Part shown: positions 17,911 to 26,144 of the stretch, in pieces
Layout of the letters: the number at the start of each line of letters is the position of its first letter
How positions within the stretch are numbered: the first letter of the stretch is position 1
Source: Candidatus Flexifilum breve
Lineage (GTDB): Bacteria > Chloroflexota > Anaerolineae > Aggregatilineales > Phototrophicaceae
NCBI GenBank assembly: GCA_016717205.1
Contig: JADKGC010000001.1
Coordinates: 496,001-560,000, forward strand
Length of the DNA: 64,000 bases
Reading direction: 5' to 3'
The notes under the pieces: model-generated
The model's input: only the letters and a program-made list of their open reading frames with translations
The model's database searches: none
Told to the model about the DNA's origin: nothing
Made by a program: the position numbers and the translations under genes

Positions 17911-19176
17911 CTAGAGGCGGCTGACAACGGCTTGCCCATCCTTGAAGACGAGCTTAATGCGGTCGAGGTTTTGCAGTAGGCGGATATCCGCCAGCGGATC
18001 ACCGTCCACGACCACCAGATCCGCGATTTTGCCCGCTTCAATCGTGCCGAGTTGATCGTCGAGGTGCAAATTCTGGGCGGCATTGCGCGTGGCAGTGAGC
18101 AGCGCTTCCATTGGCGTCAACCCGTAGTCGACCAGTAGTTCAAACTCACGGGCGTTGCCCCCATGCATGACCAGCGGCATCGCGGCATCCGTGCCGAACG
18201 CGATCTGCACGCCGAGGCGGTGCGCCAGTTCAATCGTCTTCGGCGCCATATCCGCCATGCGCTGCACATGCGCTTCCGACCCCTTATACGTCCAGATGCC
18301 GCGCGCGATCGCTTCGAGCGCCGCCGGGTTGACCGACAGCGTGGGCACGAGGAACGTGCCCCGTTCGATCATCCAGGTTGCGCCTTCTTCGTCGAGCGGG
18401 AAACCGTGTTCGACGGAATCGACGCCCGCCTGAATACAGTTCTTGATCCCCTGCGTATCCGAGTGCGCATGCGCCGCGACACGCACCCCGGCGCGATGTG
18501 CTTCCTCAATGGCGGGCTGCATTTCTTCGACCGTGTAACCGGGGCGTCCGCGGTAGGGTGCGGAGAGCGCGGGGCGCGTGCCGCCCATGATCTTGATCAG
18601 ATCGGCCCCGGCGTTGAGCTGTTGACGCACTGCCTTAAAGACCTCGTCGGGGCCATCGGCGATATAGGCGACATCCTGCCCGTTCAGCATTTCCGTGCCG
18701 TGACCGCCCGTATGCGTGATGCACATGCCGGAGGCGAGCAGGCGCGGCCCGCTGAACTCCCCAGCCGCCAACGCATCGCGCAGCGCAAAAATCTGATCAT
18801 TCGGCGCCATCATGTCCTGAATGGTCGTGAAACCGGCCTCCAGGGTCAGGCGGCACGCCGTGAGCGCGTACAGCAGGCCGCGGCTATTCCAGTAGCCCAA
18901 CCCGCGTACCGGAACGCTTGACATCCGCTGCGGCGGGGCGGTGGGATCGGGATTCCACATGATATGCACATGACAGTCGATGAAACCGGGCAGCAGCGTT
19001 TTTCCGGCGAGGTCGATGACGGGCGTCTCCGGTGGTAAATCGCGCCGGACAGCGGCTTCCGCGCCGACCGCCGCGATTCTCTTCCCCCGGAGCAGCACGG
19101 CTTGACCGGAACGGGGTGGCGCACCTGTGCAGTCGATCACGCGGGCATTGGTCAGAAGCACTTGCGTCTCGTTCAT
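17911..19176 (-). CDS. Amidohydrolase-superfamily metal-dependent hydrolase (imidazolonepropionase-like)
   Basis: The 421-residue TIM-barrel hydrolase carries ligands in order: HVH after PGFIDC (about residue 69), a Lys in DLIKIMGG that may be the bridging or nearby residue, His in VAAHAHSD, His in SVEHGF, and Asp in FGTDAAMP. The C-terminal IEAGKIADLVVVDGDPLADI segment is the usual beta-sandwich ending of amidase and prolidase-like members. These enzymes hydrolyse cyclic amides, dipeptides or xenobiotic amides in the cytoplasm. The first four bases overlap the stop of the VOC gene (ATGA), so expression is coupled. With the peptide-type importer beside it, an amide or peptide substrate is plausible. 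Confidence 0.9.
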   Translation of the reverse strand: MNETQVLLTNARVIDCTGAPPRSGQAVLLRGKRIAAVGAEAAVRRDLPPETPVIDLAGKTLLPGFIDCHVHIMWNPDPTAPPQRMSSVPVRGLGYWNSRGLLYALTACRLTLEAGFTTIQDMMAPNDQIFALRDALAAGEFSGPRLLASGMCITHTGGHGTEMLNGQDVAYIADGPDEVFKAVRQQLNAGADLIKIMGGTRPALSAPYRGRPGYTVEEMQPAIEEAHRAGVRVAAHAHSDTQGIKNCIQAGVDSVEHGFPLDEEGATWMIERGTFLVPTLSVNPAALEAIARGIWTYKGSEAHVQRMADMAPKTIELAHRLGVQIAFGTDAAMPLVMHGGNAREFELLVDYGLTPMEALLTATRNAAQNLHLDDQLGTIEAGKIADLVVVDGDPLADIRLLQNLDRIKLVFKDGQAVVSRL

Positions 19177-19946
19177 GCCGATTCCTCCAGTCGAAAGCGT
19201 CCGTTCAGAGCCAGGTGAAGATTTAGGTCGCCGCGCAGAGCGCGCCGGGTGGTCGTCAATTCAGCCGAATAAATGCCGGAGCCACGCTGGCGCACCCAGT
19301 CGGCGATAGCCCCCGCTGCCGGGGGCAGCAGAAAATTGAACGTGTGCGCGCCGCTCGTGGCCTGATACCCGGAGGTGTTGAGTTCGGGACTCGCGAAGGT
19401 CACAACCGACTCAAACAGCTTAGTCAGCGGTTGAAAGATCGCATCCGGGCCGATCACGGTGATGGATTGAATGCCCGTGACGCCGTTAGCATGCTCAGTT
19501 TGTTTAGGGACACGTTCGCCGCGCGGCGTCAGGTCTTCAATCAGAAAGGGTAGGATGCCCTGCTGATCTTCCTGTTCGCTGAAGCCCATCACCCAGTCGA
19601 GCTTGTAGCCATCCGGACGCGTCCGGCTCAACGGAGCAGGATCGGCGAGGGGCAGGCCGTGCGCCCGAAACGCGGCGAGATCGGCGGCGAGATTGTCCGT
19701 GACCATGCAGTAATCAACCAACCCGCCGCCCTGCTGCAGCACCTGATACCAGCGGTGACCAGGATTCGGTTCGAAAAACGCCAGCAATTCGATATACGAA
19801 CCGTCTTCGAAGGCGATCAGCGCATTGTGTGAGCCAATGGGGTGCCGTCCGCCCGGCACGACCGTGAACCCGAGCGTCGTGTAATTGGCGATTGCCGTGT
19901 TCAGGTCTGGCACGACCACCGCGATATGATCAATTCCATGCAGCAT
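19173..19946 (-). CDS. VOC-superfamily (glyoxalase_3-like) protein
   Basis: The 257-residue protein opens with the metal-site strand GIDHIAVVVPDLNTAIANYTTLGFTVVPGG, read in part, and a second ligand strand SYIELLAF, matching the Glyoxalase-like domain found alone at this length. A second half-repeat is recognisable near GIQSITVIGPDAIFQPLTKLF. VOC proteins include dioxygenases, epimerases and glyoxalases, so the reaction is undetermined. It is within the catabolic operon, 22 bases after the acyl-CoA ligase stop and overlapping the amidohydrolase start by 4 bases. Confidence 0.82.
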   Translation of the reverse strand: MLHGIDHIAVVVPDLNTAIANYTTLGFTVVPGGRHPIGSHNALIAFEDGSYIELLAFFEPNPGHRWYQVLQQGGGLVDYCMVTDNLAADLAAFRAHGLPLADPAPLSRTRPDGYKLDWVMGFSEQEDQQGILPFLIEDLTPRGERVPKQTEHANGVTGIQSITVIGPDAIFQPLTKLFESVVTFASPELNTSGYQATSGAHTFNFLLPPAAGAIADWVRQRGSGIYSAELTTTRRALRGDLNLHLALNGRFRLEESA

Positions 19947-19968
19947 ACGTTCCCTCTCTGCGAACAGC

Positions 19969-21519
19969 CTAACCGCCCAAACCTTCGGGAATGCGCCGCG
20001 CGGCTTCTTCGGTCAGCCACTTGCGGTCAATCTTGTTCGTGCCGCCCACGGGCAGCACGTCGATGAAGAAGACGCGGCGCGGATGCGCATAGGCCGGGCC
20101 GTGCGCCAGCGTGAACTGGCGCAGTTCGTCTTCGGTGGCGCTCGTGCCCTGATGCAGTACGACCCACGCCACGGGCGCCTGGCCTTTCACGGCGTGTTTC
20201 GCGGCGACCACGGCGACATCGGCGACGGCCGGGTGGGTGAGCAGAATGGTTTCGACCTCTTTCGGGTAGACGTTTTCGCCGCCGATGTTGATCATGTCAT
20301 CGCGCCGCCCCCGAAAGTAGATGTAGCCCTGTTCGTCGCGCATCATCAGGTCGCCGGTACGCAGCCACCCGTCCGGGGTGATGCGTTCGGCGGTTACGTC
20401 GGGCTGCTTGTAGTAGCCGATAGTGTTGCAGGGGCTGCGGCTCCACAACTCGCCCACTTCGAACGGTGCGCATTCCTGCGTCTCGTCGTCCAGCTTGACG
20501 ATGCGAATTTCAAAGCCCGGCGCGGGCAGCCCAGTACTGCCAAATTTCTTGATCCCCCAGCGCGGCGTGAGCACGTTCGCCCCCGCTTCCGTTAGCCCGT
20601 AGGTTTCGCAGACTTCACAGTTGAACTGGCGTTTGAGCGCGTTCATCAGTTCTTCGGGGACAGGCGCCGAACCGCACATCAGCAGGTTGATCGAGGAGAC
20701 ATCCGCGCGGGCGAGCGCCTCGCGCTGCGCCAGCATCAGCGTGAACATGGACGGCGTGCCCGACATGAATGTGGTTTTGTAGCGGTCAATGGCTTCAATC
20801 ACCGCGACAGCGTCAAAGCCGGAGAGAATCGTCATCGCACCCCCTGTGTAGAGCATGGGCAGCATGCTGCCCCACAGCGCATTCGCATGGTAGAGCGGCC
20901 CGGTGATGAGCGCCTTTTCGGTTTCGTCGTGCTGGTAGGCTTTGGAATTCGAGCGCACGTTGAACCATTTGCTCTCGTGGGTGAGCAGGCAGCCCTTGGG
21001 GCGTCCGGTTGAGCCGGACGTATACATGATTAGCGCGAGGTCGCTCAGTTCGACGGGTACGGTCACAAAACCGGGCGCGGCGTTGGCCAGCTCGATATCG
21101 TAATCGAGCGTGCCGGGCAGGACTGCATCGAGCAGGATGGTGTGCTGGATGGCGGGGACGCGCTCCCGGATACCGGCGACTTTGTCGAGCAGATCGGCGT
21201 GCCCGATCAAGACCGTGGACTCGCTGTGGTCGGCAATGTAACTCAGCGCGTCGAGCCCCAGCTTGATGTTCGCTGGAACGGCGACTGCCCCCGTCCGCAG
21301 CGTCCCGAACAGGATTTCCGCGAAGCGATAGTCGTTGGGCAGCAGCAGCAGCACTTTGTCGCCTTTGCGCACGCCGAGGTTTGCCAGTACGCGGGCGAAG
21401 CGCTGCGTGCGGTCTTCCAGTTGGGCATAGGTTAAGCTGAGATCACCTTGCTCGATGGCGACTTTATCCGGGTAGAGGCAGACAGACCGCCAGAAGATCT
21501 CTCCAAAATTACTGCGCAT
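19969..21519 (-). CDS. Acyl-CoA synthetase (AMP-dependent synthetase/ligase)
   Basis: The 516-residue enzyme starts at the ATG at 21519 behind AGAGGAA; the open frame extends further upstream but without a coding look. ANL motifs are present: YTSGSTGRPKGC (A3, near residue 170), YGLTEAGAN (A5), GWLRTGDL (A7), RRDDMINIGGENVYPKEVE (A8), and the C-terminal GTNKIDRKWL containing the catalytic Lys (A10). The enzyme activates a carboxylic acid as acyl-AMP and then acyl-CoA. With a PaaI-like thioesterase and a quinone-oxidoreductase-like gene upstream, it probably handles a carboxylate imported or released by this locus; the chain type is unknown. Confidence 0.93.
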   Translation of the reverse strand: MRSNFGEIFWRSVCLYPDKVAIEQGDLSLTYAQLEDRTQRFARVLANLGVRKGDKVLLLLPNDYRFAEILFGTLRTGAVAVPANIKLGLDALSYIADHSESTVLIGHADLLDKVAGIRERVPAIQHTILLDAVLPGTLDYDIELANAAPGFVTVPVELSDLALIMYTSGSTGRPKGCLLTHESKWFNVRSNSKAYQHDETEKALITGPLYHANALWGSMLPMLYTGGAMTILSGFDAVAVIEAIDRYKTTFMSGTPSMFTLMLAQREALARADVSSINLLMCGSAPVPEELMNALKRQFNCEVCETYGLTEAGANVLTPRWGIKKFGSTGLPAPGFEIRIVKLDDETQECAPFEVGELWSRSPCNTIGYYKQPDVTAERITPDGWLRTGDLMMRDEQGYIYFRGRRDDMINIGGENVYPKEVETILLTHPAVADVAVVAAKHAVKGQAPVAWVVLHQGTSATEDELRQFTLAHGPAYAHPRRVFFIDVLPVGGTNKIDRKWLTEEAARRIPEGLGG

Positions 21520-21527
21520 AGTTCCTC

Positions 21528-22522
21528 TCAGGGGACGATGATGACTTTGCCAAAGACTTCCCGATCTTCGAGGAGGCGATGCCCCTCGGCTGTTTCTTCG
21601 AGCGGCAGCACGCGGTCGATGACGGGATTGATCTGGCCGCTGCGGACGGCCTCCAGCAGGTCGATCAAATCCTGACGCTGCCAACCGTCGGAGCCGCGAA
21701 TATCCATTTCTTTGCGCCAGATGTAGCGAATATCGGTTTGGGGTCGTAGCCCGCGGTCGCGCCACAGGTGAGCAGGCGTCCGCCCAATTTGACGCATTTG
21801 AGACTCTTCACCCACGTGTCGCCGCCCGTGTAGTTCACGACGACATCCACGCCTTCCCCGTGCGTATGCCCCTTGATGAAGCGGTGGAACTCCGGCTGTT
21901 CGGCGTAATTGACGAGCACATCCGCGCCGAGCTCTTTGAGGCGTTCGAGCTTGTCGGCACTGCTGGCCGCCGCGTAGACGATGCAGCCGCGCATCTTGGC
22001 GATCTGCACCGCGCCCGTGCCCACGCCGCCGCTTGCGCCGAGAATGAAGACGCTTTCGCCGGGCTGCACCTGACCACGTGTGATGAGCATGCGCCACGCC
22101 GTCCCATAGGCGATCGGCAGGGCCGCGGCCTGCTCAAAGGTGACATCATCGGGGAGGAGAATCGCGTTTTCCGCGGGAACGACGATGTATTCGGCGAGGC
22201 CGCCCGTCGTGTTTTCGCCCAGCGCGCCGATTTCGCCATCTGGCAGTACGACCGCCGGGTCGAGCAGCACGCGCTGACCGACGGATACGCTCGTCACGCC
22301 CGCGCCGACCGCTTCAATCACGCCGGCAATGTCACCGCCCGTGATGCGCGGCAGTTCAATCGGGAGTCCCGGCATGCCGCGCCGGACGAAGATGTCAAGG
22401 TAATTCAGTCCGCACGCTTTCACGCGGACGAGGATCTGGCCCGCGCCCGCCTCCGGCGTCGGCACCTGTTCGAGCAGTAGTTTGTCCCGTCCACCGTGCT
22501 CATGGATTACGACTGCGCGCAT
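21528..22522 (-). pseudogene. Zinc-type alcohol dehydrogenase / quinone oxidoreductase, frameshifted
   Basis: The first frame (22522 to about 21745) encodes a GroES-like N-domain (VKACGLNYLDIFVRRGMPGL) and a Rossmann domain with LGASGGVGTGAVQIAKMRG. After AGYDPK the frame drifts. The adjacent frame, entered by restoring one A in the run at about 21744-21746 (reading AAAACC), gives TDIRYIWRKEMDIRGSDGW and the expected C-terminus EGHRLLEDREVFGKVIIVP. The joined product would be about 331 residues, normal for MDR quinone oxidoreductases. A single base missing from a homopolymer may be a read error rather than true inactivation. It sits 1 base from the thioesterase stop and 8 bases before the ligase start. 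Confidence 0.8.
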
Positions 22523-22523
22523 A

Positions 22524-22952
22524 TTAGCTCCTCTCTGATTTCGTCAGGGTATCTCGTCCGGGCGTGGTCGTGGTGACTTTGGAGCGGGCAATCGCGACCA
22601 GCCGCCCCTCCGGCGTGCGGATTTCGACATCGGCGACGCCGATGGTGCGCCCGACTTTCGCGGCGCGCCCGACCGCGATCAGATCGCTCCGATCCGGCGC
22701 CATGCGCAGGTAATCGAGGTGGAGGTCGATGTTTGGGGCGTCGCTGCCCGTCTTATTGATGATCGCGAAGCAGGCCGTGATATCGGCCAACGTCGCAATG
22801 ATGCCGCCATGAATATTGGTCGCCTCATCACTGCCGGAAAATTCCGGACGGTACGGGAGGCGAATTTCGATTTCGTCTGACTCCTGTCGGGTGAGTTCTA
22901 CACCGAGCCACCGATGATACGGTGAGGCGTGCATCATCACACTTAGGTCCAT
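22524..22952 (-). CDS. PaaI-family hotdog thioesterase
   Basis: This 142-residue protein starts at the ATG at 22952, preceded by GAGAGG with six bases spacing; an in-frame TTG is one codon upstream. The hotdog signature NIHGGIIATLADITACFAI and the strand DLHLDYLRMAPDRSDLIAVGRAAKVGRTIG are clear, and the Asp in the helix after the G-G is the usual catalytic acid. The family hydrolyses aryl- or acyl-CoA thioesters, often as housekeeping for aromatic catabolism. It is the first gene of the long - strand operon, divergent from the M24 peptidase. Confidence 0.9.
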   Translation of the reverse strand: MDLSVMMHASPYHRWLGVELTRQESDEIEIRLPYRPEFSGSDEATNIHGGIIATLADITACFAIINKTGSDAPNIDLHLDYLRMAPDRSDLIAVGRAAKVGRTIGVADVEIRTPEGRLVAIARSKVTTTTPGRDTLTKSERS

Positions 22953-23017
22953 CAAAAACCTCTCATTTGTGAAAAATAGTTTGAATTCTCGCCCACAATC
23001 TAATGCACTTTGGACTA

Positions 23018-23070
23018 TTGCGAACCTTGTGTGCTTTGAAATATACTACTTGTATACATCAGATTGTATC
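23018..23070. promoter_or_regulatory. Divergent promoters with a GntR-type operator candidate
   Basis: On the + strand TTGCGA (23018-23023), an 18-base spacer and TATACT (23042-23047) form a fair promoter for the M24 peptidase. On the - strand a TATATT hexamer (23045-23040) overlaps it. Immediately beside these is the palindrome TTGTATACA (23050-23058) and a second half-like site ATTGTATC (23063-23070). TTGTATACA-type palindromes are common operators for FCD-class GntR proteins, and such a gene ends this operon. Control of both directions by that regulator is inferred. Confidence 0.5.
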
Positions 23071-23152
23071 ATAAAAATACGCCAGCGATTTTCCAAAGCT
23101 CTTTAGGCAGATTATCCAGTAGTTGCGGTAGTCACCCGGTTAAGGGGGCAGT

Positions 23153-24274
23153 GTGATCACCACACAGGATTGGTATCGTGAACTCGGTGAGCGTCGGCAT
23201 GCGATCTGGCAGGTGGCGCAAGGGGGCGGGTGTGATCTTGTGCTCATCTACGGCGGGTGGGGGCATGCCGAACCCTTCCGCTATGTGACGAATTTTGTCC
23301 CTGTACTGGGTGATGCCTATGCCATTGCCGGAGGAGCCCAGCAGTGGGCGTGTGTCCTCAACTTTAGCTGGCAGGTGATCGAAGCGCGCGCAATTTCCGG
23401 CCTCGACGACTGGTATGGTCAGTTTAACCCCGTGCCCAAAGTGGTCGATCTGCTGCATGCCGCCGCCCCGCACGCCAAACGCATTGGCGTGGTGGGACTC
23501 CACCGCTTACCCTACCCGACCTATCAGTCCATCAAAGCCGCGTTTCCCACTGCTGAACTGCTCGATATCGGCACGGCGGTCGGCAAGCTGCGCTGGCGCA
23601 AGAGCGCCTTCGAGGTTCAACTGCTTGGCGAAGCGGCGCGCATCACCGACATGGCCTTTGAGGCCATCCGCGAGGAACTCAAGCCCGGCTTAACCGAGTT
23701 TGAAGTGGCCGCGCGCCTGAACTATCACATCCAGCGGCAGGGGGCTGACCTTTCGTTCGCCGGGACGGTGGTCGGCGGTAATGATCATCCCATCCCGATT
23801 CGCATGCCCACTGAGCGCCCGCTGCAGGTGGGCGATTCCGTCATGATCGACATTGGCGCGAGCTATCAGGGGTATCAAGCCGACGCGACGCGCACCTACG
23901 TCCTCGGCGAACCGAATGCCGATCAGCTCCGCGTGTGGGATGTGATTTTGCGCGCCTATGATGCCGCGTTTGAACGCATCCGACCCGGTGTGCCCTGCAT
24001 CGACGTGCATCGGGCGGCGGTGGCGGTCATCGAAGCGGCAGGTTACACGCTGGCTCACCGCATCGGGCATGGCATCGGCCTGGCGACCTCGTTTGAGTAT
24101 CCGAGTCTGGATACAGAGCCCGCGCCTCTGGAACCGGGGAATACCATCTGTATTGAGCCGGGGATTTATGTGGCCGGCGCGGGCAATATGAAGCTGGAAG
24201 ATGATGTCGTCGTCACCGCCGATGGCTATCAACTGCTCACGCGGTGTCCACGCGAAATCGCCATACCCGTTTAA
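23153..24274 (+). CDS. M24-family metallopeptidase (Xaa-Pro aminopeptidase-like)
   Basis: The 373-residue protein begins at a GTG with AGGGGG about five bases upstream. After a creatinase-type N-domain, the pita-bread domain shows the five metal ligands: Asp in MIDIGA and Asp in ADATRTY, His in HRIGHGIGL, Glu in CIEPGIY and Glu in KLEDDV. Family members remove N-terminal residues before proline or hydrolyse creatine-like amides. It precedes a peptide-type binding protein on the same strand and is divergent from the permease operon, which supports a peptide or amide uptake-and-hydrolysis role. Confidence 0.93.
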   Translation: MITTQDWYRELGERRHAIWQVAQGGGCDLVLIYGGWGHAEPFRYVTNFVPVLGDAYAIAGGAQQWACVLNFSWQVIEARAISGLDDWYGQFNPVPKVVDLLHAAAPHAKRIGVVGLHRLPYPTYQSIKAAFPTAELLDIGTAVGKLRWRKSAFEVQLLGEAARITDMAFEAIREELKPGLTEFEVAARLNYHIQRQGADLSFAGTVVGGNDHPIPIRMPTERPLQVGDSVMIDIGASYQGYQADATRTYVLGEPNADQLRVWDVILRAYDAAFERIRPGVPCIDVHRAAVAVIEAAGYTLAHRIGHGIGLATSFEYPSLDTEPAPLEPGNTICIEPGIYVAGAGNMKLEDDVVVTADGYQLLTRCPREIAIPV

Positions 24275-24457
24275 GCCCACAGCGAACACCTCTTCACATT
24301 GGGAGCAAGGGCAACCTTGACCCTACGAAAACCTGATAGTAGGGCCGAGGCTGTTCCTATTCGCTGGCGGAGGCTGCGGCGTGAGTCATAACCGGGAACC
24401 TCGGGCTAACCACCCGATTTCAGCAGGAACTGGGTAATTATCTTTAGAGAGGATAGC

Positions 24458-26092
24458 ATGAAACGAATTGTCACTTTTGCCCTGTTACTCGTGCTGGTAT
24501 TGCTCCCCTTGAGCGTATCGGCGCAATCGGACGCGGACACCGTGATTCTGGCGTTCTCGCGTCAGCCGGATTCGCTCATCGTCGACTATGCCATTACTTC
24601 GACCGCTGGCTTTGCCATGCAGGTGTTGTACAACAGTCTGGTCGCGCAGGCGGCTGACGGCAGTTACGTGGGTGAATTGGCCGACTCGTGGACGGTATCC
24701 GACGATCAACTAACGTGGACATTCAATCTGCGGCAGGACGTGACCTGGCATGATGGGACGCCGTTCACCGCGCAGGATGTGGCGTTCACCTTCACCTTCC
24801 CCGCCTCCGCTGATTACGGTGGCGCGCTCGCGCCGACATCGCTGGCGCTGAAGGGCGCTCAGGCCTACCATGACGGCACGGCCGACAGCATCGAAGGCAT
24901 TCAGGTCATCGACGAACATACAATTGCGCTGACGACCGAAGAACCGTCGGCTCTCTTCCTCGATATTCAGGGCGGGCGCTATATTCTGCCCGCGCACCTG
25001 CTCGAAGGCATCCCGGTGGCCGAACTGCCGAACGCCCCGCAGGCGCGCGCCCCGATTGGTACTGGTCCCTATCGCTTGGTGGAATGGCGTACCGACGAAG
25101 CGTTGATCTACCAGCGCTATGACGGCTATTTCGGCGAACCCGCCCAGATCGCCAATTACATCTGGCGCATCATCCCGGATCAGTCCGTACAAATCACCGA
25201 ACTGCTGAGCGGTGGTGTGCAGATCGTGCCGGAAACCCTGCCCGATGATTTCGTCACGCTGGAAAATGAGTCGACGGTGACGCGCTTGCAGCTCCCCGGC
25301 GTCAACTTCACCATGCTGCAGTTCAACCTGAACTGGCCGTTCTTCCAGGATGTGCGCGTCCGTCAGGCGATCAACCATGCGATTGACCGCAGCTCGATCA
25401 TCACCGCGGTTGGCGGCGGGTTCGGCATCCCCGTGACGCAGATCGTGCACCCCAGCCTGCCCGAATACAACCCGAACCTGCAAGGCTTCGCGTTTGATCC
25501 CGATGGCGCGCGCGCGCTGCTCGCCGAAGCGGGTTGGACGGATGATGACGGCGACGGTATTGTCGAGTCGCATGGTGTCGCTGGGCTGGATGACGGCACG
25601 CCGTTCAGCGTTGAACTCGGCACGTTTGACCGCCCGCTCTACGCGAACACCGTGCAGATCGTCCAGCAGAATCTGCGCGATGTGGGCATTGAAACCAATA
25701 TCGCCGTGAGCGATTTCAATACCTACTTCTCGGAATATCTGACTGGGACCAGTGACTTCCAAATCGCGATCAGCGGCTGGTTTGCGTTTGAGCAGATTCC
25801 ACAGGGCGAACTTCAGACGAACTTTGGCCGCGGCGAAGCGCTCAATTTTGCGCACTGGGATAGCACAGACGAGTTCGAAGAGATTATCGCCAACGCCCCC
25901 ACGGAATTTGATGCGGCGGCTCGTCAGCAGTTGTACTGGCGCGCGGCAGAAATCGTCGAAGAGAACGCGGTGTGGGCGCATCTTGCTCGCCTCGACAACC
26001 TGATCACCTACAGCGCGTCGCTGAATGTCCCCGAAGTCAGCTCGCTGACTCAGTTGTTCGCCAGCGTTCCGCAGTGGACGTGGGCTCAGTAA
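24458..26092 (+). CDS. Extracellular solute-binding protein, family 5 (peptide/nickel type)
   Basis: The 544-residue protein has a classic signal peptide (Lys-Arg, a hydrophobic core, then SVSAQS) without a lipobox Cys. The mature protein has the SBP_bac_5 hallmarks: YNSLVAQAADGSYVGELADSW, LRQDVTWHDGTPFTAQDV and VRQAINHAIDRSSI. The ribosome site is GAGAGG before the ATG. It very likely feeds the DppB/DppC permeases encoded on the opposite strand at 16.0-17.9 kb, because no other permease of that type is near; the split arrangement is unusual but seen elsewhere. A strong hairpin follows the stop. Confidence 0.93.
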   Translation: MKRIVTFALLLVLVLLPLSVSAQSDADTVILAFSRQPDSLIVDYAITSTAGFAMQVLYNSLVAQAADGSYVGELADSWTVSDDQLTWTFNLRQDVTWHDGTPFTAQDVAFTFTFPASADYGGALAPTSLALKGAQAYHDGTADSIEGIQVIDEHTIALTTEEPSALFLDIQGGRYILPAHLLEGIPVAELPNAPQARAPIGTGPYRLVEWRTDEALIYQRYDGYFGEPAQIANYIWRIIPDQSVQITELLSGGVQIVPETLPDDFVTLENESTVTRLQLPGVNFTMLQFNLNWPFFQDVRVRQAINHAIDRSSIITAVGGGFGIPVTQIVHPSLPEYNPNLQGFAFDPDGARALLAEAGWTDDDGDGIVESHGVAGLDDGTPFSVELGTFDRPLYANTVQIVQQNLRDVGIETNIAVSDFNTYFSEYLTGTSDFQIAISGWFAFEQIPQGELQTNFGRGEALNFAHWDSTDEFEEIIANAPTEFDAAARQQLYWRAAEIVEENAVWAHLARLDNLITYSASLNVPEVSSLTQLFASVPQWTWAQ

Positions 26093-26103
26093 CAGCGTTC
26101 GTG

Positions 26104-26125
26104 AGGGGTGTCTTCCGACACCCCT
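26104..26125. terminator. Bidirectional terminator hairpin
   Basis: AGGGGTGTC, loop TTCC, GACACCCCT: a perfect 9-bp stem just after the binding-protein stop and just before the converging GH3 stop. GC-rich, with a stable tetraloop; only a weak T-run follows on the + strand. Confidence 0.65.
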
Positions 26126-26144
26126 TCCCGCAGGTCTCTCAGCA

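Noticed and set aside
24275..24457. Possible riboswitch or structured leader before the peptide-binding protein
   Set aside because: A CCCTAC/GTAGGG hairpin (24321-24344) and GC-rich complementary bits are present, but I could not match any known riboswitch core, and the pairing is weak. The GTAGGG arm may be a remnant of the palindromic modules.
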